Positions 1 through 5,989 of a stretch of DNA of 14,519 bases are shown piece by piece (within the stretch, counting starts at the first letter, position 1; the number at the start of each line of letters is the position of its first letter). Both the position numbers and the translations under genes were made by a program. The stretch is from Acidobacteriota bacterium. Its GTDB lineage: Bacteria; Acidobacteriota; Terriglobia; Terriglobales; Acidobacteriaceae. Location of the stretch: NCBI GenBank assembly GCA_021780415.1, contig JAJXYW010000257.1, positions 1-14,519 of the forward strand, in the 5' to 3' direction. The notes below the pieces were generated by a model, which was given only the letters and a program-made list of their open reading frames with translations, searched no databases and was not told the origin of the DNA.

Positions 1-46
1 GTTGTTGGATCGAAATGCCATCGAACGCCTTCCCTCAGCTCAAGCT

Positions 47-1666
47 CTACTCTCGCACTGGCACCGGTGGTACCGGCAGCGACCGGTCACCCGCCGCACT
101 CACCGCCCGCACACCAAACAGCATGTTGTCCTTACTCACATTCAATGTCAGATGCGTCGCCGCGCCTGCGCTCTGGCTGTGCGTCCAACGATTCTCATCC
201 GTATCCCGCCACACCACCTCATACGTCGTCCCTGGCGGTGCAAACGCCGACGGCTCCCACACCAGCTCACTGTTATTATCCAGCGCGCTAGTCAAGATCC
301 GCACCTTCTGCGGCTCGCTCGGCGCCGACGCCAGCGACGTCATCGTCAGCGCATTCAACTGCGCCACCCTCACCACATACTTAAAGTCCACAAACTTCAG
401 CAGGTCGCCATACTCCACGCCGTTCTCCGCACGCAGCGTCTGGTGCTGATGATCGAAGTTCTCCCGCCACTCGCTGAACCGCACCGCCGCAAAGCCCTCC
501 GCATTGAAGCTGATGTGATCGCCGCCGCGAAGATACCGGTCGCGCCGCAGCTCCATCACAGGATGAAACGCCCTGCCCATGGGCATCATCGGGCACATCA
601 TCCCATCCTGCATCTTCCCACCCTCCATCATCGGACACTTCATCCCCTTCATCTTCATCGCGCCCATCTTCATCGCACCCATCTTTGCCGACGGCCCGCC
701 CATCCCCGTCGCGAAGAATGTCGGGGACAGCTCCACAATCTGCCGCGCCAACTCCCGCGACGGCGAATCATTCTCCGCACCCAGCCCCAGCATCATCCGC
801 TGCTCTTCCGGCGTAGCGTTCGACGGCACGCTCTCGCTGAAGACCCGCACCACATCCTTCCGCTGCATCGTCGCGCCCGCACCCGGAGCGACCGGCGTCG
901 TATCGCCCCCAACGATGTCATCATTCAGCACCGCCTCCAGCGGCCACCCCTCCGCCTTCGCCAGCTTGGCCAGGTGCGCCGACCCATACAGCCCCTGCTC
1001 CTCCCCCGCCACCGCCACAAACACCATCGTCCCCGTCAACCTCACCCCCGCCTTCGCCATCCCGCTCAGCGCCCTTGCCGACTCCAGCGATACCGCCACC
1101 CCGCTCCCATCATCATTCGCCCCCGGCGACGTCAGCTTGTCATTCATCACATCCGACGCCCGCGAATCATAATGTCCCGTCACCAGCACCCATGGCGCTT
1201 TGTCCCCGCCCGTCCCGCGCAGAATCGCATACACATTCACCAGCTTCGTCGGCCTCGGAATCCGCCCATACCCCACCGTCGTCGTAGGCTGCACAAACTC
1301 ATCCCGCTTCACCTCCAGGCACCCGCCGCACGCCTTCGACATCGCCTCAAACTCGCTCGTAATCCAATCCGCCGCCGCCAGAATCCCCTGTCCCGGCGGC
1401 AACTCCGTGTCCATGCTCGAGAGCGTGCTCCGCGTCCCAAAGCTCACCAGCTTCGCCAGATCGGCCTGCACCTGCTCCGCCGAAATCCCCTCCAGCGCCT
1501 TCTTCACCACCGGATCCACCGGCAGCGGCCGCAACGCCGTCGAGGCTGCAGTCGAGGCCCCCGCTCCAGCCATCGGCCCCATCGCGCCCGCGCCCATCGG
1601 CATCTGCCCGCCCGCCAACACCGCCACACCCAGCAGCAATCCGCACACACCCAGCGTCCGTTTCAT
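47..1666 (-). CDS. Secreted M28-family zinc metallopeptidase with Met/Cys-rich insert
   Basis: Predicted exported metallo-aminopeptidase of family M28, 539 residues, probably acting on peptides outside the cytoplasm. The N-terminus has a basic start and a hydrophobic stretch (about residues 4-19), as in a signal peptide. The M28 metal and catalytic residues are in order: H165 in GHYDSR, D185 in GANDDGSG, the E222-E223 pair in GEEQG, D250 in NDDIVG, and H384 in GGDHISFN. Both zinc sites therefore look intact. A fibronectin type III-like beta domain fills about residues 448-539, a common C-terminal addition in this group. The oddity is residues 322-363, between the fourth and fifth metal ligands: 15 Met and two Cys, described separately. 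A GGAGG ribosome-binding site lies 5 bases upstream of the ATG (1672-1676). It is transcribed away from the LysW-like gene. Family assignment is firm; substrate is unknown. Confidence 0.93.
   Translation of the reverse strand: MKRTLGVCGLLLGVAVLAGGQMPMGAGAMGPMAGAGASTAASTALRPLPVDPVVKKALEGISAEQVQADLAKLVSFGTRSTLSSMDTELPPGQGILAAADWITSEFEAMSKACGGCLEVKRDEFVQPTTTVGYGRIPRPTKLVNVYAILRGTGGDKAPWVLVTGHYDSRASDVMNDKLTSPGANDDGSGVAVSLESARALSGMAKAGVRLTGTMVFVAVAGEEQGLYGSAHLAKLAKAEGWPLEAVLNDDIVGGDTTPVAPGAGATMQRKDVVRVFSESVPSNATPEEQRMMLGLGAENDSPSRELARQIVELSPTFFATGMGGPSAKMGAMKMGAMKMKGMKCPMMEGGKMQDGMMCPMMPMGRAFHPVMELRRDRYLRGGDHISFNAEGFAAVRFSEWRENFDHQHQTLRAENGVEYGDLLKFVDFKYVVRVAQLNALTMTSLASAPSEPQKVRILTSALDNNSELVWEPSAFAPPGTTYEVVWRDTDENRWTHSQSAGAATHLTLNVSKDNMLFGVRAVSAAGDRSLPVPPVPVRE
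578..703 (-). other. Met/Cys-rich segment within the M28 peptidase
   Basis: These bases encode residues 322-363 of the M28 peptidase. In 42 residues there are 15 methionines and two cysteines, with two CPMM motifs (at 344 and 358) and a tandem MGAMK-type repeat (about 329-338). Met-rich MxxM and MxM spacings resemble segments that bind Cu(I) or Ag(I) in exported copper-handling proteins. Metal binding here is an inference; the sequence shows only the composition and spacing. The underlying DNA contains short direct repeats of a CATCTTCATCGC type (about 647-676), so the segment may have grown by slippage. Confidence 0.7.
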
Positions 1667-1720
1667 CCCTGCCTCCAGAACACGATCTGCACCGTACGCG
1701 CGTCACTCTGCATCTCAAAG

Positions 1721-1749
1721 TTGACGAGCCGCCACTGTACCGCTAGAAC
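1721..1749 (+). promoter_or_regulatory. Candidate sigma-70 promoter for the LysW-like gene
   Basis: TTGACG at 1721-1726 is followed, after 17 bases, by TAGAAC at 1744-1749. The -35 matches the TTGACA consensus at 5 of 6 positions and the -10 matches TATAAT at 4 of 6. The start site would fall near 1756, giving a leader of about 88 bases. The -10 lies inside the interrupted palindrome CTAG-AA-CTAG (1743-1752). Prediction from sequence only. Confidence 0.45.
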
Positions 1750-1764
1750 TAGAAAAGGTGATCG

Positions 1765-1778
1765 TGGTGCCAGCACCA
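1765..1778 (+). other. Small hairpin in the leader of the LysW-like gene
   Basis: TGGTG (1765-1769) pairs with CACCA (1774-1778) around a CCAG loop, with one more G.T pair outside. It would sit about 10 bases into the predicted transcript and far from the ribosome-binding site. It is too short to call a riboswitch or attenuator; it could be chance. Confidence 0.2.
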
Positions 1779-1843
1779 TGGTACTAGCTCCACCGCGCCA
1801 CATATCAACTTTGGCTTCGTGCCCGCAACAGAGGAGAACGTAT

Positions 1844-2047
1844 ATGTCAGTCGTGTGCCCAGAATGTGACAATCCCTTGGACATCGATGTCGACGATGTC
1901 GAAGAAGGCGAGATCATTCAGTGCGATGAGTGCGGAACCGATCTTGAAGTCGTCTCCAGCGACCCCTTGGAATTAGCTCCCGTCGATGAAGAAGGCTACG
2001 ATGATGAAGATGAGACGCCGCATGTTACCGAAGATGAGGATGAATAA
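1844..2047 (+). CDS. lysW: LysW-like amino-group carrier protein (zinc ribbon)
   Basis: A 67-residue acidic zinc-ribbon protein. Four cysteines in two CPEC/CDEC knuckles (C5, C8, C27, C30) would bind zinc. The stretch from EGEII at residue 21 through LEVVSSDPLEL at about 34-44 closely follows the LysW family. In that family the protein is a cytosolic carrier: a LysX/ArgX-type ligase joins the substrate amino group to the gamma-carboxyl of the C-terminal Glu, protecting it during lysine or arginine synthesis. This protein also ends in Glu. However, instead of the usual short tail ending like EDWGE, it has a long Asp/Glu tail (about residues 48-67). None of the partner enzymes are in the window, so a role in lysine or arginine synthesis is not shown. 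AGGAG at 1832-1836 lies 7 bases before the ATG, which fixes the start. The same frame stays open far upstream, opposite the M28 gene, but that reading is an artefact. Confidence 0.8.
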   Translation: MSVVCPECDNPLDIDVDDVEEGEIIQCDECGTDLEVVSSDPLELAPVDEEGYDDEDETPHVTEDEDE

Positions 2048-2459
2048 CCGCACCGCACTCTCGCTCCTGGCCGTATCGCTGGCATGCATCGCCCTGCCCG
2101 CGAGCGCCCCCGCGCAGATTCTCAACATCCAGAAGCCCCCCACGCACCACATCATTGAACGCGTCGCCGCAGGCAAGGTCGTAGACAAGGCCGGTACCGC
2201 CATCGGCGGAGCCATCGTCTACCTCAAGAACTCCCACACCAACGCCGTCCGCACCTACATCGCCGACGACGACGGCAACTTCCGCTTCGGCGAACTCGCC
2301 CAGGACACCGACTACGAGCTCTGGGCCGAGTCCAACGGCGTCCGCTCCCGCTCCCGCGAGATCAGCTCCTTCGACAACGAGACCAAGTTCTACTTCATCT
2401 TCAAGATCATCGGCGCCAAGCCCGTCTCCCTCGATGGCCCCGCCACACCCCAGCCCTGA
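2040..2459 (+). CDS. Small exported protein with carboxypeptidase-regulatory-like beta domain
   Basis: A 139-residue protein. Residues 1-24 form a signal peptide (basic NNR start, hydrophobic LSLLAVSLACIALP core, likely cleavage after APA or nearby). The mature part reads like a single CarboxypepD_reg/transthyretin-type beta-sandwich: GKVVDKAGTAIGGAIVYLKN followed by a TYIADDDGNFRFGEL turn and YELWAESNG. Such domains are common in acidobacterial envelope proteins and as plug-side domains of TonB receptors; here it stands alone. The chosen ATG (2040) overlaps the end of the LysW-like gene by 8 bases, which suggests translational coupling. Several in-frame ATGs lie upstream (1986 onward) but would put a charged KMRRR stretch before the signal peptide and lack a better ribosome site. 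Function unknown; perhaps a structural or binding protein of the periplasm. Confidence 0.75.
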   Translation: MNNRTALSLLAVSLACIALPASAPAQILNIQKPPTHHIIERVAAGKVVDKAGTAIGGAIVYLKNSHTNAVRTYIADDDGNFRFGELAQDTDYELWAESNGVRSRSREISSFDNETKFYFIFKIIGAKPVSLDGPATPQP

Positions 2460-2513
2460 CCGCGTCTCCACCAGCAACCTAACGAGCCTCTGCTCTAGTC
2501 CTGGTCTTGAAGG

Positions 2514-2568
2514 GGCGGGACATTCGTCCCGCCGTAAGCACCGCCCAATGGATGCGGCTTTAGCCGCA
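2514..2568. repeat. Intergenic pair of REP-like hairpins
   Basis: Two inverted repeats lie close together in the 185-base gap before the polymerase gene. GGCGGGAC (2514-2521) pairs with GTCCCGCC (2526-2533) around ATTC, and TGCGGCT (2553-2559) pairs with AGCCGCA (2562-2568). Neither is followed by a T-run, so they are not classic terminators, although they could stop or stabilise the upstream transcript. Their form is that of short dispersed extragenic palindromes; that they recur elsewhere in the genome is my expectation and is not visible here. Confidence 0.6.
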
Positions 2569-2614
2569 GAGGGAATGCCGGGGACTCGTTCACATCCGCT
2601 CCCCAATCCTCCCC

Positions 2615-2644
2615 AGGCGAATACCAGGCGAATATAATTCGCCT
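2615..2644 (+). promoter_or_regulatory. Operator-like triple repeat with embedded -10, upstream of the polymerase gene
   Basis: The octamer AGGCGAAT occurs twice in direct orientation (2615-2622 and 2626-2633) and once inverted (ATTCGCCT, 2637-2644), each copy starting 11 bases after the last, one helical turn. The second and third copies form a perfect 8+3+8 palindrome ending exactly at the ATG. A perfect TATAAT (2633-2638) lies in its centre, placing transcription start at or next to the A of the ATG at 2645. No ribosome-binding site is visible, so the mRNA is probably leaderless. A repressor bound to the palindrome would cover the -10. SOS control by LexA is a reasonable guess for a Y-family polymerase, but I cannot match this motif to a known LexA box. 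Confidence 0.55.
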
Positions 2645-4102
2645 ATGAGCTCTCCCGCTCAACCCGACCTCTTCGGCTTCCTCTACGTCGACCTCAACAG
2701 CTTCTTCGCGTCCGTCGAGCAGGAGCTCCACCCCGAGTACCGCGGCAAGCCCACCGGCGTCGTCCCAACCATGGCCGACACCACCTCTCTCATCGCCGCC
2801 AGCTACGAAGCCAAGGCCCTCGGCATCAAGACCGGCACCCGCGTCAGCGACGCCAAACGCATCTGCCCCGGCATCATCCTCGTTAACGGCAACCACTCCA
2901 CCTACGCCGAGTACTCCCACAAAATCGTCGCCGCCGTCGACCGCATCTGCCCCGTCGCCCACACCCCCTCCATCGACGAGATGGTCTGCCAGCTCCTCGG
3001 CCGCGAGCGTCTCCCGCCCAACGCCCGCCAGATCGCCCTCGCCATCAAGCAGGCAATCAAGGACGACGTCGGCAGCACCCTCCGCTGCTCCATCGGCATG
3101 GCCCCCAACCGCTATCTCGCCAAGATCGCCAGCGACATGCAGAAGCCCGACGGCCTCATCGGTCTTCTCCCCTCGCAGCTCCCCCGCTCCATCGCTCACC
3201 TCGAACTCCGCGACCTCCCCGGCATCGGCGCCCGCACCGAGGCCCGCCTCAACGCCAAGGGCATCCGCACCATGCCCCAACTCCTCGCCCTCGACCGCCC
3301 TGCCATGCACCGTCTCTTCGACTCCGTCTGGGGCGACCGCATGTACCACTGGCTCCGCGGCGAAGACTCCGGCGACGACGGCGCTCCCATCGCCGCCGAC
3401 GTCCAGAAGTCCCTCGGCCACTCCCACGTCCTCGCACCCGAGCATCGCTCCCCTGAAGGCGCCTGGGCCGTCGCCCACAAGCTCCTCCACAAGGCCGCCA
3501 TGCGCCTCCGCATGGAGCACTTCCACACCGCCTCCCTGGCCCTCACCATCAAATACTCCCTCACCCCCACCCAGGCCGCCGCCCTGTCCTCCACCCCAAC
3601 CCCGTCCTCTCGACCAAACTCCGCGCACTCCCCCTCAACCTTGTCATCTCGACCGGAGTCGCTGCGCAGCGGAGACGCAGTGGAGAGACCTGCAGTCGCC
3701 CCCACCCCATCTCACGGTTCACCAACAATCAAGCAGCACACCAGCGGCCTCACCCAGACCGGCTGGGGCATGGAGGCCCGCTTCCGCCCCTGCCAGGACA
3801 CGCTCTCCCTCCTCGAAGCCCTGCAAGGCTGCTGGAAGCAATCCCCCACCGGCCCCGACTATGCCCGGCCCTTCTTCGTGGGCATCACCCTCCGCAACCT
3901 CATCCCCGAAGCCGACCTCCAGAACACGCTCTTCGAAGAGCCCGGCAACCGCAACCAACTCTCGGCCACCATGGACAAGCTCAACTTAAAGTACGGTCAC
4001 ACCACCCTGCACTTCGCCGGCATGCTCCCCGCCCGCGACAGCGCCCCCACCCGCATCGCCTTCACCCAGATCCCCGTCCAGTACGGCCACGAATACATGT
4101 AA
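2645..4102 (+). CDS. Y-family translesion DNA polymerase (DinB/UmuC type)
   Basis: A 485-residue error-prone polymerase that would copy past damaged template bases. The palm motif YVDLNSFFASVEQ supplies the first metal ligand D16 and the steric gate F21. PSIDEM supplies D111 and E112. CSIGMAPNRYLAKIASDMQKPDG (148-170) is the conserved finger/palm segment, and LPGIGARTEARL (191-202) is the helix-hairpin-helix of the thumb. The little-finger domain runs from about 252 to the C-terminus. QNTLF (426-430) resembles a beta-clamp-binding pentapeptide. N18, where DinB proteins have Asp, and SIDEMVCQ in place of SIDEAFLD point to a UmuC-like side branch rather than classic DinB. The little finger is split by a Ser/Pro/Thr-rich stretch (about 312-366), part of it encoded by a dispersed repeat (3641-3694). 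The reading frame is intact on both sides. No umuD-like gene is adjacent. Start: only the ATG next to the operator-like palindrome fits. Confidence 0.9.
   Translation: MSSPAQPDLFGFLYVDLNSFFASVEQELHPEYRGKPTGVVPTMADTTSLIAASYEAKALGIKTGTRVSDAKRICPGIILVNGNHSTYAEYSHKIVAAVDRICPVAHTPSIDEMVCQLLGRERLPPNARQIALAIKQAIKDDVGSTLRCSIGMAPNRYLAKIASDMQKPDGLIGLLPSQLPRSIAHLELRDLPGIGARTEARLNAKGIRTMPQLLALDRPAMHRLFDSVWGDRMYHWLRGEDSGDDGAPIAADVQKSLGHSHVLAPEHRSPEGAWAVAHKLLHKAAMRLRMEHFHTASLALTIKYSLTPTQAAALSSTPTPSSRPNSAHSPSTLSSRPESLRSGDAVERPAVAPTPSHGSPTIKQHTSGLTQTGWGMEARFRPCQDTLSLLEALQGCWKQSPTGPDYARPFFVGITLRNLIPEADLQNTLFEEPGNRNQLSATMDKLNLKYGHTTLHFAGMLPARDSAPTRIAFTQIPVQYGHEYM
3641..3694. repeat. Dispersed palindromic repeat inside the polymerase gene (long form)
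   Basis: Begins TTGTCATCTCGACCGGAG and ends near GACCTGC, with a perfect 12-bp palindrome CGCTGCGCAGCG at 3660-3671. It encodes about residues 333-350 of the polymerase, in frame. A shorter relative lies at 6867-6896: both start TTGTCAT, share GCGCAGCG followed by a purine-rich stretch, and end ACCTGC. A possible decayed partial copy, TCTCGACCAAACTCCG, lies just upstream (about 3608-3623). From general knowledge, repeats starting TTGTCATT..GA.C..AGC are widespread between genes in acidobacterial and some other genomes. Confidence 0.6.
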
Positions 4103-4346
4103 GCATCACGCACCCACCGTCACGTGCAAATGAAAATCTTCCAGGATGACATCTCAGCGGAGAGAGGAAGTTCACTCGATTCTGTAATGACGCCGGAAGG
4201 AACTGAATAAATTGTTCTTGACCAACTTGTCGATCGGTCTTCCTCGTCCGATCTAGTTCAAATCCGCTCACCGGAACATATAGCCTCGTGGACGTTATAG
4301 CTTAGCATCATAGATAGACTTACCCACTCAGGATTAGGAACACGCT
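4103..4346. other. Intergenic stretch of 244 bases, lower GC, no gene seen
   Basis: No credible coding region. Base composition falls here and stays low through the next gene. GATCGG (4232-4237) and CCGATC (4248-4253) could pair around a 10-base loop, but no T-run follows. A short stretch from 4256 resembles the T-loop end of a tRNA, yet no matching 5' half exists. TAGGA just before 4340 is the ribosome-binding site of the next gene. No convincing promoter was picked out. Confidence 0.5.
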
Positions 4347-5951
4347 TTGGTTTCGTTCACTTCGTATAACTGGGTCACGAGCTTCTTCCGCCTTGCGAGA
4401 GAAATACCCCTTGCATGGTTCTTGGCAGGATGCATTCTTGCATGGATCAACCTCTTCCTGATTTCGGCGAGAGCATCGAAGGACCGACATATTCTGCTGC
4501 GTCGCATCGCATTCGGCTCAGGGCTATTCGCCCTTTGCGCGTATGTGCTTCTGACAATTTATTCTCTACACTTCTTCACGATCTGGGGCGATGAGGCAAA
4601 TATCCTCAGCATCGCTGCGGCGGGCATTCACGGACTGCCTCTCTACAATCCACCTCGCTCGCTCGACACAAGCTACTCGCTCATGTACGGCCCCCTTACC
4701 TTTCTCGTCTATCGCCTCCCTCTGATGCTAGGCGGCGTGACTCATTTTTGGATCGTTCGCAGCTTTGTGGTCATCGCGAATCTCTCCGTGTGCACCGCCA
4801 TTTACCGGCTTCTACGTAAATTCATTTCTGCGTTCGCGGCAGTTGCGTTGATGGCATTTCCGATGAGCGTCCTCATACAACATCCCGAAAACTCCTTGGG
4901 ACTGCGTTCGGATATCTGGATATTTCTTTTTTCGACCTTGGCAATTACCTGCAGCCTGCTTGAAACGGAGTCTGTAGCCGTCCTCCTCGTGGGGTTGATG
5001 GGCGGCTTGATCGTCGGCTTCAAAATTACAGCTGGATCGGCGATCTTGTTTCCACTTCTATTGCTTTATCGAAAATCTGGCCTGCGCTCCATCATTACTT
5101 CTTCCCTCGTTGCGATCGCTGTTGCTTTCTTACCGTTTGCTCTTCCAGAGATTTCTCTGCACAATTACATTTCGTGGCTCCTGTTCACGCGCGCGGAAGG
5201 CTTGGACCCGATTTCTGTCTCACAGAATCTAGCATTCGCTCTCTTTCTCATCGGTCCATCCGTACTGATGGAAATTTCTGCAAACCGATCTGGGTTGCGC
5301 TTCAGGAAACGGCTTCCAGAGTTTCTCGTTATCGTGTTTTGCCTTTTCATCGGGATATTGACCTCAAAATATGGCTCCGGTCCTCATTACCTGTGGCATA
5401 TCGTTCCAGCCGCCACCCTATATCCAGCCCTCGTATTGCGGGATTCGGAGAATGCTCCCGTCGGAAATCAGATCTCCGCGCTCTATTACATCGCTGTCGC
5501 TTGCGCACTATTCGCTTGTGTCAATCTCCCGCGGGCGTGGCAAACCGCAAGACTATCTCTGATGCCTCCGGGTGTGCCTGTGGCAGAGGCGTCGATTAAC
5601 CAGTATCTGGATTTTTACCGTCATCGTTCGTCGCTCCAGGTGGGCTACGGTTCAGGTGACGGCGACTACCGTTCCCAACTGCGTTACATCCCTATCTACC
5701 GCGGCCAGCCATACACCATCGAAGGCAACACTGGGCGCTTCGAGACTCGGCTTCTTCCCTTTCCAACCAACGTCCTCAAGCAAATGGAAAGCTGCAAGGA
5801 TGATGTCTGGTTGATCCCTCACGCGCAGAAGCCTTTTGATGTATGGGTCCTTACCGACAGTCTGCGCACAACATTCCTCCAGAATTACAGCATCGATAGA
5901 AGTGATGGCGTCTATGACGCGTGGGTCTGCGATCACTCGATGCCTCACTGA
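4347..5951 (+). CDS. Polytopic membrane protein, likely GT-C-type glycosyltransferase
   Basis: A 534-residue integral membrane protein with about ten or more hydrophobic segments, the first near residues 21-40 and the second near 55-78. The loop after the second holds WGDEAN (80-85) followed by GIHGLPLY and YGPLTFLVY. An acidic pair after an early membrane helix, followed by a G.PLY...Y.PL pattern, is typical of the GT-C fold (ArnT/PMT, GT39 and related), which moves sugars from lipid-linked donors at the outer face of the membrane. About 130 soluble residues at the C-terminus (roughly 400-534) would face the periplasm. Start: TTG at 4347, with AGGA (4336-4339) 7 bases upstream; no ATG occurs before residue 113. 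Codons often end in T or A, unlike every neighbour, and the GC is visibly lower, suggesting acquisition by transfer. The neighbours share no pathway with it. Glycosyl transfer is inferred from topology and motif only. Confidence 0.6.
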   Translation: MVSFTSYNWVTSFFRLAREIPLAWFLAGCILAWINLFLISARASKDRHILLRRIAFGSGLFALCAYVLLTIYSLHFFTIWGDEANILSIAAAGIHGLPLYNPPRSLDTSYSLMYGPLTFLVYRLPLMLGGVTHFWIVRSFVVIANLSVCTAIYRLLRKFISAFAAVALMAFPMSVLIQHPENSLGLRSDIWIFLFSTLAITCSLLETESVAVLLVGLMGGLIVGFKITAGSAILFPLLLLYRKSGLRSIITSSLVAIAVAFLPFALPEISLHNYISWLLFTRAEGLDPISVSQNLAFALFLIGPSVLMEISANRSGLRFRKRLPEFLVIVFCLFIGILTSKYGSGPHYLWHIVPAATLYPALVLRDSENAPVGNQISALYYIAVACALFACVNLPRAWQTARLSLMPPGVPVAEASINQYLDFYRHRSSLQVGYGSGDGDYRSQLRYIPIYRGQPYTIEGNTGRFETRLLPFPTNVLKQMESCKDDVWLIPHAQKPFDVWVLTDSLRTTFLQNYSIDRSDGVYDAWVCDHSMPH

Positions 5952-5989
5952 TCTCACCACGGCTATTCCCGGATCATACTTCCATCGCC

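Noticed and set aside
2..1843. Very long plus-strand open frame opposite the M28 peptidase, continuous with the LysW-like gene
   Set aside because: The translation is Arg/His/Pro-rich without domain character, and the opposite strand encodes a full M28 enzyme with all ligands. It is an effect of GC-rich codon bias; only the last 67 codons, with their own ribosome-binding site, are real.
4232..4253. Inverted repeat GATCGG/CCGATC as a terminator after the polymerase gene
   Set aside because: Six-base stem, 10-base loop and no T-run; it is also 130 bases from the stop codon.
4256..4276. tRNA-like 3' end (GTTCAAATCC then GCTCACCGGA), possible attachment-site remnant
   Set aside because: The T-stem does not pair beyond one base pair and no complementary 5' acceptor lies upstream. 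No integrase or second copy is seen in the window. It could be a remnant but this cannot be supported.
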